A DNA stretch of 64,000 nt, taken from assembly GCA_002842855.1 (NCBI GenBank), contig PHEE01000002.1, positions 62,001-126,000 on the forward strand, written 5' to 3'. The notes under the pieces are model-generated. The model was not told the DNA's origin. It searched no databases and worked only from the letters and a program-made list of their open reading frames with translations. This DNA comes from Alphaproteobacteria bacterium HGW-Alphaproteobacteria-4 (GTDB taxonomy: Bacteria; Pseudomonadota; Alphaproteobacteria; Rhodobacterales; Rhodobacteraceae). Below are positions 55,631 to 64,000 of the stretch, one piece after another (position 1 is the first letter of the stretch; each line of letters opens with the position of its first letter). The translations under genes and the position numbers were made by a program.

Positions 55631-55647
55631 TGCATCTGATCTGCATC
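55631..55647. promoter_or_regulatory. Direct repeat TGCATC, candidate Rrf2 operator
   Basis: TGCATC-TGATC-TGCATC: two half-sites exactly 11 bases (one helical turn) apart. On the minus strand they read GATGCA, the half-site core known from NsrR boxes. It lies in the 276-base gap, 54 bases before the Rrf2 start. Confidence 0.5.
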
Positions 55648-55700
55648 AAATCGCGGCGCGGCAATTTCGGCTATTGATCGCGAAAGCGAGGCACCACCAC

Positions 55701-56162
55701 ATGCGTTTGACCACCCGCACCAACCTTGCGATGCGCACGTTGATGTTCTGTGCGGTCAACGCCGGCCGGACCGTGCGCAAGCATGAAGTCGCCACCATCT
55801 GCAACTCTTCCGAAAACCATCTGGCGCAGGTGGTCAACACGTTGGCGCAAAAAGGCTTCATCGACACCCAACGCGGCCGATCGGGTGGGTTGCGGCTGAA
55901 CCGCCCGGCAAACCGGATCGGCGTCGGCTCGGTCCTGCGCGCTTTTGAAACCGGCATGCCCTTTGCCGAATGCCACGATCCCGAAACCAACACCTGCCCG
56001 CTGATCGGAAATTGCCGCTTTCGCGACGTGCTCGACCGCGCGCTTGAAGCCTTTTACGGCTCAATGGATGAAGTCACGCTCGCCGACCTGGTCGATGGCA
56101 ATGTGCCGCTCGCCCATATCCTCGCACTCAGCGAACAGCGGCTGGTGGCCACCTGTCACTAG
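55701..56162 (+). CDS. Rrf2-family regulator with Fe-S cysteines (NsrR/RirA-like)
   Basis: A 153-residue winged-helix regulator. MRLTTRTNLAMRTLMF is the Rrf2 start, with the recognition helix near SSENHLAQVVNTL and the wing RGRSGGLRL. Three cysteines in ECHDPETNTCPLIGNC (C-x7-C-x5-C) match the Fe-S ligand set of RirA-like sensors. It is divergent from the Atm1 exporter. Whether it senses NO or iron cannot be decided; the upstream half-sites favour NsrR-like binding. Confidence 0.92.
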   Translation: MRLTTRTNLAMRTLMFCAVNAGRTVRKHEVATICNSSENHLAQVVNTLAQKGFIDTQRGRSGGLRLNRPANRIGVGSVLRAFETGMPFAECHDPETNTCPLIGNCRFRDVLDRALEAFYGSMDEVTLADLVDGNVPLAHILALSEQRLVATCH

Positions 56163-56409
56163 GCGGAATCCGGCGCAGGCTCACCGACAATTGTGTTGAC
56201 CAATGCCTGCGCCGGGCCTATCTGCGCCGCGCAATCGCCGCAATCAAAGGGTTTCATCAAGGAACCAGCGGCGAAACCCGAGGCCAAGATGCAGATGATC
56301 GAGCAAACGGGCGCCACGCCCGCCACAGAAACCCGGTCGGGCAGCGCCCCGGTGCAATCCAGCACGGCCGCGCCCGCGCAGCAAGCCGCCGCCCCGGCGC
56401 CGCGCTTTC

Positions 56410-56820
56410 GTGACTGGGCCGCGATCTGAGGCTTGCCAGCGGCGCGCACCACGCGCAGTCTGTGGCCTCACCCGAGCCTCGGAGCCTGCCCTGCCGCGCC
56501 CGCTGACCGAAATTCCGAACATCGGACCGGCAACCGCCGCCGCCTTTGCACGCGCGGGTTTGACCGACGCCGACACAATGGCTGCCATCGGCGCGGATGC
56601 CGCTTATGAACTTTGGCTCGCCAGTGGCAACGCCCCCCATTTCATTGGCTACTACGCGCTGGTGATGGGCCTGCAAGGCCGCCCCTGGAATGATTGCCGT
56701 GGCGCTGAAAAGGCGGCGTTGCGCGCCCGCTTCGACGCACTGAAAGCCGCAACCAGCCCAAGTGCCACTTTCGAGCGCATGCTCGATGAAATCGGCCTGC
56801 GTCCAAGCCGCAACGGCTGA
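56410..56820 (+). CDS. TfoX C-terminal-domain protein
   Basis: A 136-residue product with the helix-hairpin-helix of TfoX-C: IPNIGPATAAAFARAG, ADAAYELWLASG and HFIGYYALVMGLQGRPWNDC. TfoX proteins regulate competence in gamma-proteobacteria; here only the C-terminal domain is present. The only standard start is the GTG at 56410 and the first 35 residues do not resemble relatives, so the true start may be nearer the domain. Confidence 0.75.
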   Translation: MTGPRSEACQRRAPRAVCGLTRASEPALPRPLTEIPNIGPATAAAFARAGLTDADTMAAIGADAAYELWLASGNAPHFIGYYALVMGLQGRPWNDCRGAEKAALRARFDALKAATSPSATFERMLDEIGLRPSRNG

Positions 56821-56826
56821 CGGGCG

Positions 56827-56880
56827 TCTTCTTCAATGCACAAATACCCCGGGGGGTCCGGGGGGCTGGCCCCCCGGGCT
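56827..56880 (+). repeat. Intergenic repeat copy with CCGGGGGG hairpin
   Basis: CTTCTTCAATGCACAAATACCCC followed by CCGGGGGG-CTGG-CCCCCCGG (eight-pair stem). Located between convergent genes, so it may double as their terminator. Confidence 0.65.
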
Positions 56881-56885
56881 TTCGC

Positions 56886-57569
56886 CTAGCCCAGCCAGGC
56901 CGCGTAATCGCTGACCAGCAGATGCAGCGGCGCCTCGTCTTCCTCGATCTCGGCAAACCGGCCGATCGGGGCGCGGAAAATGTTATCCGTCTCGTCATCG
57001 TTCACGGTCGAAACCTCGCCGATCAGCACATCGCCCGCCTCGCCCCAGAACGCGTGCCAGTCGCCCGGGCGCAGGGTCACGCTTTCGCCCGGTGCCAGCC
57101 GCAACACCTCGCCGGGGCCAAAGCGGCGGGCGATCCCGTCGCATTCCACCACCCCGCCCGCACCCTCGTCAAACCGCCCCTCGGGGTCGGAACCGTAAAG
57201 CTGCACCGCAAGGGTCGCCCCGCCCCGATTGATAATGTCTTCGACCTTCAGCGCGTGGGTATGCATCGGGCTGATCTGATCGCGCCGGGAAATCAGCAAC
57301 TTCTCGGCATAGGCCATGCCGCCGCCACGCTGCAGCTCGTCAAGCCGACCGTTGCGCAGCGTGAACAGGAACAGCCCGAGCCGGTCGAAATCACCCTGCC
57401 CGTAATCGGTAATGTCCCACCCCATCCGCGCCGACCTGATGCGCCCGGCATCGGTGCGTGCACGAAACGCCTCGGGTGACCAATAGGCAAAGGGTGGCAG
57501 GGTGAACCCGTGCCGCGCGATCATCGCCTCGGCCTCGGCCATGATTTCATTGACACGCGATCGCTTCAT
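56886..57569 (-). CDS. D-lyxose/D-mannose isomerase family (cupin)
   Basis: A 227-residue cupin. Metal ligands fit His-x-His and Glu in SPMHTHALKVEDIINRGG and the late His in PGDWHAFWGE. DUF1498-type enzymes interconvert D-lyxose/D-xylulose or D-mannose/D-fructose. The start at 57569 has GGGGG upstream. No sugar genes adjoin. Confidence 0.85.
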   Translation of the reverse strand: MKRSRVNEIMAEAEAMIARHGFTLPPFAYWSPEAFRARTDAGRIRSARMGWDITDYGQGDFDRLGLFLFTLRNGRLDELQRGGGMAYAEKLLISRRDQISPMHTHALKVEDIINRGGATLAVQLYGSDPEGRFDEGAGGVVECDGIARRFGPGEVLRLAPGESVTLRPGDWHAFWGEAGDVLIGEVSTVNDDETDNIFRAPIGRFAEIEEDEAPLHLLVSDYAAWLG

Positions 57570-57623
57570 GCTGCCCCCTTGAACACGGGCGCAGCTTAGC
57601 GCCTGCGATAGCGCCGACAAGCC

Positions 57624-58163
57624 CTAGCCTTGCGCAAGCCCGGCAACCCAGCCGTCGAGCGCGTGGCCCAGGGCATCCCAGTCGGTATATTCCTTGTCAG
57701 CGTGCGTATCGACCACCTCGCCCTTGGCATCGGCAATGCGTTTCATCGCCCAGGACCGGAAGAAATCATACTGGGTAAAACGAAATGCCCCGGCGACATG
57801 GGTCACTTGCCCCGGCACCCAGGCGGCCTCGGCCAGAAACCGTTCGACACAGGTCTTGAGGCCAGCCCAGTCTTCGAGGTCGTCCCCTGCTGCCGACAAT
57901 GATACCGGCAGAAACAAGGTCGGCAGCTTCGCCAGTCCTTCGGCCTGCGCCTTGGCAAAGGCCGCAAGCGGCTTTTGAAAGCCGCCAGCATGAAGCGAAC
58001 CCGCCAGAATCGCACCCTCAAATCGGGTCAGGTCCAGACCCTCGGCGTCCTCGACGTTCAGCAGTTCGACCGTGTGCCCCGACGCCGCGATACGGTCGGC
58101 GCAAAACCGCGCCACCTTGCGGGTCTGGCCATCTGTGGTTGCATAAACGATGAGCAGTTTCAT
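57624..58163 (-). CDS. Flavodoxin-domain protein (HemG-like)
   Basis: A 179-residue flavodoxin with the FMN loop YATTDGQTRKVA (about 7-18) and the HemG-type region DYFFRSW-like FTQYDFFRSWAMKRIA. HemG oxidises protoporphyrinogen IX with quinone; the match is good but function needs care because other flavodoxins share it. It stands alone on the minus strand. Confidence 0.8.
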   Translation of the reverse strand: MKLLIVYATTDGQTRKVARFCADRIAASGHTVELLNVEDAEGLDLTRFEGAILAGSLHAGGFQKPLAAFAKAQAEGLAKLPTLFLPVSLSAAGDDLEDWAGLKTCVERFLAEAAWVPGQVTHVAGAFRFTQYDFFRSWAMKRIADAKGEVVDTHADKEYTDWDALGHALDGWVAGLAQG

Positions 58164-58235
58164 CGGCGCCCCCTCTTGCTTGCTCTTTCCTCAAGTCGGA
58201 GCGCCCAGGCGCAAGATCAAGCCTCGCGCGCCCGT

Positions 58236-59003
58236 TCAGGCTGATTTCGCGCGGCCGCGCCGTGCCGCCCAGTCGGCCGCAGCAGCACCAAAGGCCGAAA
58301 ACAGTGCCCGCGAAACCGGGTCCTGCGCGGCGTTCCATTCGGGGTGCCATTGCACCGCCAGCGCGAAACCCGACGCACCTTGCACCCGCACCGCCTCGGG
58401 GGTGCCATCATCAGCCACACCCTCGATCACCACCCGCTCGGCGGCGCGCGCAATACCCTGCCCGTGCAGGGTGTTGGTCATTACCTCTGTCGCACCGAAC
58501 AGGCGATGAAAAACCCCGCCCTCGACCACATGCACCACATGGCGTAGCGCGAACTGTTCGGCCAACGGCGCGTCGGGCGGCATCCGGTGGTTCATCCGCC
58601 CCGGCAGCTCGCGGATTTCGGGGTAGAGCGTGCCCCCCATCGCCACGTTCACCTCCTGAAAGCCTCGGCAGATGCCGAATACCGGCTGCCCCGCTTCCAC
58701 GCAGGCGCGGATCAGGGGCAAGGTGATCGCATCGCGGGCGCGGTCAAAGCGGCCATGCGCGGGCGTCTCTGCCTCACCATATTCCGAGGGGTGCACATTG
58801 GGCTGGCCACCGGTCAGCAGGAAACCATCGCAGGTCGCCATCAACTCGGCCACGCTGACAAAACGCGGGTCGGACGGGATCACCAGCGGCATCGCCCCCG
58901 CCACTTCGGCCACTGCGGCCGAGTTCATCGTGCCACCGGCATGCACCGGGTAACGGTCGTTCAGCTCATAAGCATTGCCGATGATACCGATCACAGGTCT
59001 CAT
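58236..59003 (-). CDS. Gamma-glutamyl-GABA hydrolase-like (PuuD family, C26)
   Basis: A 255-residue class I glutamine amidotransferase-fold peptidase. Nucleophile in VFGICRGFQEVNVAMGG, His-Glu in VQWHPEWN, and LTGGQPNVHPSEYG near the substrate site. PuuD releases GABA and glutamate in the Puu pathway; this copy lies 28 kb from the PuuA/PuuB-like operon. The ATG at 59003 follows GGAGA. Confidence 0.9.
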   Translation of the reverse strand: MRPVIGIIGNAYELNDRYPVHAGGTMNSAAVAEVAGAMPLVIPSDPRFVSVAELMATCDGFLLTGGQPNVHPSEYGEAETPAHGRFDRARDAITLPLIRACVEAGQPVFGICRGFQEVNVAMGGTLYPEIRELPGRMNHRMPPDAPLAEQFALRHVVHVVEGGVFHRLFGATEVMTNTLHGQGIARAAERVVIEGVADDGTPEAVRVQGASGFALAVQWHPEWNAAQDPVSRALFSAFGAAAADWAARRGRAKSA

Positions 59004-59112
59004 GCGCGTCTCCACTCTGGTTCCCCGCGCAAGGATAGAGCGCGCCACAGGCAAACGAAACCCCGCCCCGCGTGCACCAGCGCACAATGGCGTTTGCCGG
59101 CCACGCCCTGCG

Positions 59113-59165
59113 TCTTCTTCAATGCGGAAATACCCTCGGGGGGCACGGGGGGCAGACGGCCCCCC
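59113..59165 (+). repeat. Intergenic repeat copy with G/C-rich hairpin
   Basis: TCTTCTTCAATGCGGAAATACCCTC (core degenerate: GAAATA) followed by GGGGGG stretches and an inverted CCCCCC arm. The first 12 bases match those of the 56827 copy. Confidence 0.6.
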
Positions 59166-59190
59166 GCCCCGCCGTCAATCGGACCGCCGC

Positions 59191-60543
59191 TCAGACCGCC
59201 GGAGCCGCCGCGCCGATCGCCGCGACAATGCCGTCAAGCACCTCGGTCAGAAGCGCCGCATCCTCGGCCTCGCCCATCACCCGGATCAAGGGCTCGGTGC
59301 CCGATTTGCGGATCACCAGTCTGCCGCGCCCGACCAGCCGCGCCTCGGCCTCGGCGATCACCGCCTGCACCGCGACCGCCGACAGCGGCTCTTGCCCGCG
59401 CGGATAGCGCAGGTTGCGCAACTGCTGCGGCACCTGCTCAAACTGCCGCGCCAGTTCGCTTGCCGGGTGCCCGGTTTCGGCCATCGCCGCCAGAAACTGC
59501 AAACTCGCGATCAAACCATCGCCGGTGGTGACGTGATCGGTCATCACGATATGGCCCGATTGCTCGCCGCCAAGGTTGTAGCCACCCGCGCGCATCCGTT
59601 CGACAACGTAGCGGTCGCCTACCCTGGTGCGTTCGAGGCGAAGGCCCCGACCCATCAGAAACCGCTCCAGCCCGAGGTTCGACATCACCGTGGCCACCAG
59701 CGCGCCGCCCTTCAGGCGCCCCGCATCGGCCCATCGCGCCGCAAGAAGCGCCATGATCTGGTCGCCGTCGGCCACCACACCGTTCTGGTCGATGATCATC
59801 ACCCGGTCGGCATCGCCATCAAGGCAAATGCCAAGATCGGCGCCATGGGCCACCACCGCCGCTGCGGCGGTCTCGGGGTGCGTCGAGCCGCAATTCTCGT
59901 TGATGTTGCACCCGTTTGGCGCCACCCCGATCGGAATCACAGTGGCGCCCAGCTCCCACAGCACTTCGGGTGCGGCACGGTAGGCGGCGCCATTGGCGCA
60001 ATCGACCACCACCTTCACCCCCGCCAGCATCTCGCGACCCGAGAAGGTGGTCTTGGCATATTCGACATAGCGCCCGCGACCGTCTTCAATGCGTTTCGCG
60101 CGGCCAATGTTTTCCGGCTTCGCCGGGCTGATCTCACCCGCCATGATCGCTTCGATCTTGGCCTCGGCCGCATCGGAAAGCTTATAGCCATCTGGGCCGA
60201 AAAACTTGATGCCGTTGTCAGCGGCGGGGTTGTGCGAGGCGGAAATCATGATGCCCAGATCCGCGCGCATCGAGCGGGTCAGAAACCCCACTGCGGGCGT
60301 CGGCACCGGCCCGAGCAGCAGCACGTTCATGCCGGTCGAGGTCAACCCTGCGGTCAGCGCGTTCTCGATCATGTAGCCCGAAAGCCGGGTGTCCTTGCCG
60401 ATCACCACCCGGTGGTCGTTTTGCCCGTGGCGGCGAAAATGGCGCCCGGCGGCGGCCCCCAGCCGCAGCGCCACCTCGGCGGTCATCGGATAGCTGTTGG
60501 CCTGTCCGCGCACCCCGTCGGTGCCAAATAGCTTGCGTGTCAT
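59191..60543 (-). CDS. glmM: Phosphoglucosamine mutase
   Basis: A 450-residue enzyme converting glucosamine 6-phosphate to 1-phosphate for peptidoglycan and LPS. The catalytic serine is Ser103 in [12 protein letters not shown]; the Mg loop DGDADR lies near 242; GGEQSGH and [11 protein letters not shown] complete the set. Start at 60543 after GAGGG. It follows folP by seven bases on the same strand. Confidence 0.96.
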   Translation of the reverse strand: MTRKLFGTDGVRGQANSYPMTAEVALRLGAAAGRHFRRHGQNDHRVVIGKDTRLSGYMIENALTAGLTSTGMNVLLLGPVPTPAVGFLTRSMRADLGIMISASHNPAADNGIKFFGPDGYKLSDAAEAKIEAIMAGEISPAKPENIGRAKRIEDGRGRYVEYAKTTFSGREMLAGVKVVVDCANGAAYRAAPEVLWELGATVIPIGVAPNGCNINENCGSTHPETAAAAVVAHGADLGICLDGDADRVMIIDQNGVVADGDQIMALLAARWADAGRLKGGALVATVMSNLGLERFLMGRGLRLERTRVGDRYVVERMRAGGYNLGGEQSGHIVMTDHVTTGDGLIASLQFLAAMAETGHPASELARQFEQVPQQLRNLRYPRGQEPLSAVAVQAVIAEAEARLVGRGRLVIRKSGTEPLIRVMGEAEDAALLTEVLDGIVAAIGAAAPAV

Positions 60544-60550
60544 CCTGCCC

Positions 60551-61555
60551 TCACCCCTCACTGCCCAGTGCGCGCCAGAGCCGTAACCCCTGCGCCAGCT
60601 CGGCCACATCATGCACCCGGTGCAGCTGCACCCCCTGCGCCACCGCGGCAAGCGTTACCGCCAGCGTTCCCGGCCCCCGCGCATCTGCCCGATCCGCGCC
60701 GCCAATTCTGCCAATGAACCGCTTGCGCGAGGCGCCCAGCAGGATCGGGCAACCAAGGCCGTGCAGAATGGCAAGGCTGCGCAGCAACGCCAGATTGTGT
60801 GCCTCTGTCTTGCCGAAGCCGATGCCGGGGTCAACCAGAATGCGCGCGCGGTCGATGCCAGCCGCTTCGGCTGCCGCCACCCGCGCTTCGAGAAAGTCGT
60901 AAACGTCGAGCACGACATCGTCATATGTTGGCGCCCGCTGCATCGTCTCGGGCGTGCCCTGCGCGTGCATGAGGGCGAGCGCGGCCCCCGATCCGGCGAC
61001 CGCCGCTGCCATATCTGCATCAAAGCCCAAGGCCGAAACATCATTGACGAGCGTCGCCCCGGCGGCCAACGCCGCCCGCGCCACCGCCGCCTTGCGGGTA
61101 TCGATCGATACCGGAACCCCAACCCCGCCGAGCGCGGCAATCACCGGTGCGGTGCGCGCAATCTCTTCAGCCTCGGGCACAACGGTGGCGCCGGGGCGGG
61201 TGCTTTCGCCGCCGACGTCAAGCATATCGGCACCCGCCGCCGCCATCGCCCGCGCCGCCGCTGCCGCCTCGGGCACCCCGGCAAAGCGCCCGCCGTCGGA
61301 AAAGCTGTCAGGCGTGGTGTTGACAATGCCCATGATGCGAGGCGCATCCCACGCCACCCCCGCCACCGGCGCGCGCGGCGCACAAAGCCGCGCGGCCACG
61401 TCCGGCGGCAGATCGGCGGCCGCAATCAGCCCTTCGCTGCCAGCCCGCGTCCGCACCTCGACCCGGTCGAACCAGCACCAGCCGCCCGCCAGCACGCGTG
61501 CGCCCGGGGGGCGCACCGGGTCGATCTGGGCGACAGGGCGGTAATAGTGGCGCAT
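60551..61555 (-). CDS. folP: Dihydropteroate synthase
   Basis: A 334-residue enzyme joining p-aminobenzoate to dihydropterin pyrophosphate. Motifs: [55 protein letters not shown] and GASRKRFIG. The N-terminal 70 residues form the alphaproteobacterial extension. Start chosen at 61555 (MRHYYRPV), matching relatives; the ATG at 61564 is also open. It is between folB and glmM. Confidence 0.94.
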   Translation of the reverse strand: MRHYYRPVAQIDPVRPPGARVLAGGWCWFDRVEVRTRAGSEGLIAAADLPPDVAARLCAPRAPVAGVAWDAPRIMGIVNTTPDSFSDGGRFAGVPEAAAAARAMAAAGADMLDVGGESTRPGATVVPEAEEIARTAPVIAALGGVGVPVSIDTRKAAVARAALAAGATLVNDVSALGFDADMAAAVAGSGAALALMHAQGTPETMQRAPTYDDVVLDVYDFLEARVAAAEAAGIDRARILVDPGIGFGKTEAHNLALLRSLAILHGLGCPILLGASRKRFIGRIGGADRADARGPGTLAVTLAAVAQGVQLHRVHDVAELAQGLRLWRALGSEG

Positions 61556-61594
61556 GCCTGCCATTCAGCGCATCGCAGGCATTTTGGCAAGGCG

Positions 61595-62506
61595 TCAGAG
61601 TGCCACCATCCGCACCGGCACGCGGCTTCCCGCCGGGGCTGAAACAGCACCGTGAAGTTCCAGCCGCGCCGCCGAAAGGGTTTCGGCGAGCCAAAGCGCC
61701 AAGGCTGCGCCATCATGCACCTTTGGCCCGTCGACCGCATCAAGCACCAGTTTCGAGGGCGCCCAGACCAGCATTTGCCCGTGCCGCATTGCCCAGTCGA
61801 TCTCGGTGCGGCTGGCCACAACCACACAGCGCCGGTCGCGCGCGGCCAGCACCCATGCGTTCTGCTCGATCGCCAACAGCGCGATCCTCCGGTCGGTCGG
61901 GCGCTGGCCACTATGGGGTGCGGGCACTTCGGGTGCGCCCACGGTCAGTATCACCGGCAGCCCACTCGCCGCCAAAGTATCAAGCCGCGCAGACAGATCG
62001 GGCGCGGAAATCGCGGCATTGGAAAGGAACGCGACGAGCGGGTGCAGCGTCGCCGCGCCGCTCTCATCTTCAACGCGCAACGGTATTGCGGCGCGTGACC
62101 GAACGATTTCCACGCCCAGCGCACCCGGCCCCCGGTCGAGCTTTTCGATCCGCAAGAATACCCGCATCGCCTGTGGTGCGGCCAGAATGCGTTCGGCCAC
62201 CCGCGCGGCCAGGGTTTCCAGCAGGTTCAAACGCTCGGCGGCCAGTTCGCCTGCTATCGCCTCGGTCAGGCGGTCATAGGAAAGGATACGATCGACATCA
62301 TCCTCGAGCGGCGCGGGCGCCGGGCGGACTTCGACCACAATATTAAAGCGCAGCCGCTGCCGGTGCCCCCGTTCAAGCTGGAAAGCGCCGATATCGGCTT
62401 CAACCACATGATCGCGCAGACTGATGCGGTCGCGCGGGTCCGCGCCAGCCGAGGCCTCGGCGCGCTCCTCGGGGTGGGCGAATGCCTGACTGATATCGCT
62501 GCTCAC
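61595..62506 (-). CDS. folB: Dihydroneopterin aldolase with extra C-terminal half
   Basis: A 303-residue protein, more than twice the usual 120. The FolB fold is at about 25-125 (RDHVVEADIGAFQLERGHRQ, ILSYDRLTEAI, LLETLAARVAERIL). The second half (about 130-303) is an unrelated alpha/beta domain (GLPVILTVGAPEVPAP; AIEQNAWVLAARDRRC), of a type I recall in Rhodobacterales FolB proteins, with no assigned role. The start is GTG at 62506 after GAGGCGG. Confidence 0.88.
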   Translation of the reverse strand: MSSDISQAFAHPEERAEASAGADPRDRISLRDHVVEADIGAFQLERGHRQRLRFNIVVEVRPAPAPLEDDVDRILSYDRLTEAIAGELAAERLNLLETLAARVAERILAAPQAMRVFLRIEKLDRGPGALGVEIVRSRAAIPLRVEDESGAATLHPLVAFLSNAAISAPDLSARLDTLAASGLPVILTVGAPEVPAPHSGQRPTDRRIALLAIEQNAWVLAARDRRCVVVASRTEIDWAMRHGQMLVWAPSKLVLDAVDGPKVHDGAALALWLAETLSAARLELHGAVSAPAGSRVPVRMVAL

Positions 62507-62597
62507 TGCTGCCGCCTCAGGGTATTGTCACGCCATCATAAAGCGGCATCGGCGCGCCCGCAGCCCCGAAACGTCATCACGCGGTGCAACCGCGACC

Positions 62598-63287
62598 TTA
62601 GTTGATCGCGGTGCGCACGGGCTTGCGGTAGAACGTATGCACACCGATTTGCGTGGTCCGCTCAAAATCATGGCGCCATGACGGCCGCACCCAGAAGGCG
62701 TGGAAATAGGTGGCGCCTGCGGTAAGCGTGCGCGGCGATCCGTCGATCAGCGCGCGCGCGACTTTTCCCACCCGCGACGCTGCCTCGCGGTCGTGCATGG
62801 CATCAGAACGCCCGTCGCAATAGTAGGAAAACTGACAGCCGCGCGGGTTCGACTGCCTGACGACGCCACAGATCGTGTTGGGAAATGCAGGGTCTGCCAC
62901 ACGGTTCAGGATCACTTCTGCAACGGCAACCTGGCCAATGATCGGTTCGCCGCGCGCCTCGAAATACAAGGCTTGCTTGAGGCACTGAAACTGCGCATCG
63001 CCCGAGGCTTCGGGCTGCACCGCCAACCAGCCCGCGTCATAGACAAAGCCGGGCTCGGTGCGCCGACCGAACAAACCGGCGCGCGGCGCCGGTTCTTGCG
63101 TAAGTTCCGCGAAGTGCGCATCGGGCAGGGCCGCAAGCGCCACCCGTTCTTGCCCGAAGATCGCGGCCAAGGCGGGGCCGACCCCGGACGTGTCATTGGA
63201 ACTGCTTAAAATGGGCTCAGCTGACGCAGGAACCGCAACAAAAAGCAGCAGCGCAAGGCGCTCCGCCCACTTTATAACAACCGACAT
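62598..63287 (-). CDS. SleB-type cell-wall hydrolase
   Basis: A 229-residue exported protein: signal peptide (RLALLLFVAVPASAEP) and Hydrolase_2 domain at about 100-229 with ALYFEARGEPIIGQVAVAEV, NPRGCQFSYYCDG and FHAFWVRPSW. SleB is a lytic transglycosylase in spores; alphaproteobacterial relatives probably remodel peptidoglycan. The ATG at 63287 was preferred to a TTG at 63299. Confidence 0.87.
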   Translation of the reverse strand: MSVVIKWAERLALLLFVAVPASAEPILSSSNDTSGVGPALAAIFGQERVALAALPDAHFAELTQEPAPRAGLFGRRTEPGFVYDAGWLAVQPEASGDAQFQCLKQALYFEARGEPIIGQVAVAEVILNRVADPAFPNTICGVVRQSNPRGCQFSYYCDGRSDAMHDREAASRVGKVARALIDGSPRTLTAGATYFHAFWVRPSWRHDFERTTQIGVHTFYRKPVRTAIN

Positions 63288-63439
63288 ATTCCGCCCCAAC
63301 CCATTGCAGAGGCCGCCGAGCAGACTGTGGCGACCGCGCGGCTATAGCCCAAAAAAAGCCATGAGTCTAGATACTGTTGCAAAATTGCCACGAAGGCGAT
63401 TCGCCGCAGGCATTCCGGGCGTAGCAAATACCGTCGGCG

Positions 63440-64000
63440 CTACTCGATTTCTGCGCCCTCTCGGGGGGCCAGCAGCGCAAAATGCGCCGCCGCAAGCCGG
63501 GCAACGGGCACCCGGAACGGCGAACACGAGACGTAATCGAACCCAGCCGCGCGGCAAAACGCGATCGATTCCGGGTTGCCACCATGTTCGCCGCAGACCG
63601 AAATCGTCACCCCCGGCCGGCGCGCGCGCCCGCGCGCGGCACCAATCAGCAGCAATTCACCCACCCCTTCAACGTCGAGCACATGAAACGGGTCTTCGGC
63701 ATAGACGCGCTGGCTGACATAGGCGCCCATGAAGCGCCCGGCGTCGTCGCGCGAAAGGCCATAGGTCATTTGCGTCAAGTCGTTGGTTCCAAACGAAAGA
63801 AAGGCTGCATGCTCGGCAATTTCACCCGCCCGGAGCGCGGCCCGCGGGGTTTCGACCATCACCCCCAGCCGATAGGTGAACTCGGCCTTCTGCTCGTTCT
63901 TCACCGCTGCCGCCACAGCGTCGATGCGGGTTTTCACGATCTCGACCTCGCGCGCGGCGCTGACCAGCGGGATCATGATCTCGGGCACCACCGGCGCACC
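63440..64000 (-). CDS. ppdK: Pyruvate, phosphate dikinase, C-terminal fragment (cut by window edge)
   Basis: 186 codons of the C-terminal PEP/pyruvate-binding domain. PEIMIPLVS, FGTNDLTQMTYGLSRDD and SVCGEHGGNPESIAF are diagnostic; the Cys in VCGEHGG is the catalytic residue of PPDK. The frame runs past base 64000 without a start, so the gene is cut by the window. PPDK interconverts pyruvate and PEP. Confidence 0.93.
   Translation of the reverse strand, partial: GAPVVPEIMIPLVSAAREVEIVKTRIDAVAAAVKNEQKAEFTYRLGVMVETPRAALRAGEIAEHAAFLSFGTNDLTQMTYGLSRDDAGRFMGAYVSQRVYAEDPFHVLDVEGVGELLLIGAARGRARRPGVTISVCGEHGGNPESIAFCRAAGFDYVSCSPFRVPVARLAAAHFALLAPREGAEIE

Noticed and set aside
56159..56452. Small ORFs on both strands between the Rrf2 and TfoX-C genes (plus 56193-56429, 78 residues; minus 56159-56452, 97 residues)
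   Set aside because: Neither has a convincing ribosome site. Both have high GC at third positions because of overlap, and both are low-complexity. The minus frame has a hydrophobic stretch (VCSIICILASGFAAG) and shares the CTAG with the Rrf2 stop, so it could be a real small membrane protein, but support is too thin.

Overview
The window is a GC-rich stretch of an alphaproteobacterial chromosome, best matched to Rhodobacterales (Roseobacter/Rhodobacter group). The evidence is a gene-transfer-agent (GTA) head at the left edge, an FdVI-type ferredoxin, the order rpiA-gor-hflK-hflC-DUF2065-degP, a DUF2842 gene beside purA, a folB with an extra C-terminal half, and an Atm1-type exporter divergent from an Rrf2 regulator. 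No insertion sequence, CRISPR array or rRNA gene was seen. Nearly all of the window is coding and no gene-free gap exceeds 300 bases.

Layout. 1-2022 (minus strand): start of the GTA portal gene, terL, terS, then a leader with a promoter and an intrinsic terminator. 2126-3860: FG-GAP-like protein, fdxE, lipoprotein. 3913-9954 (minus): envelope proteolysis and redox block degP, DUF2065, hflC, hflK, gor, rpiA. 10143-16496: sdaA, DMT exporter, thiamine pyrophosphokinase, a long Ala/Glu-rich protein, GNAT, DUF2842. 16500-20101: purA divergent from secG and pyrG; this pyrG carries an apparent 33-codon in-frame deletion. 20192-22436: small poorly known genes. 22542-30626: amino-acid or polyamine ABC transporter followed by two PuuA-like glutamine synthetases, a class I amidotransferase and a PuuB-like oxidase, read as one amine-catabolism operon. 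30709-35383: CoA-binding protein, rlmB, an unusual tRNA-Tyr, a hibernation factor, a DXD glycosyltransferase-like protein, metY. 35422-43449: SIMPL protein, a 1270-residue PilM/PilP-like transmembrane protein, CPA2 antiporter, DUF4395 and a Crp/Fnr regulator. 43531-48658: carD, fdxA, S4 protein, Suv3-like helicase, TPR protein. 48731-53478: SCP2, hydrolase, der-bamB-yfgM. 53574-56820: Atm1-type ABC exporter, Rrf2 regulator, TfoX-C protein. 56886-64000 (minus): sugar isomerase, HemG-like flavodoxin, PuuD-like hydrolase, glmM-folP-folB, a SleB-type hydrolase and the end of ppdK.

Shared themes. Minus-strand operons often use ATGA or TGATG overlaps. Many intergenic gaps carry copies of a short repeat with the core CAAATAYCC next to G/C-rich hairpins. 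The most notable observations are the pyrG deletion, the tRNA-Tyr with a rebuilt D arm, the GTA leader terminator and the repeat family.
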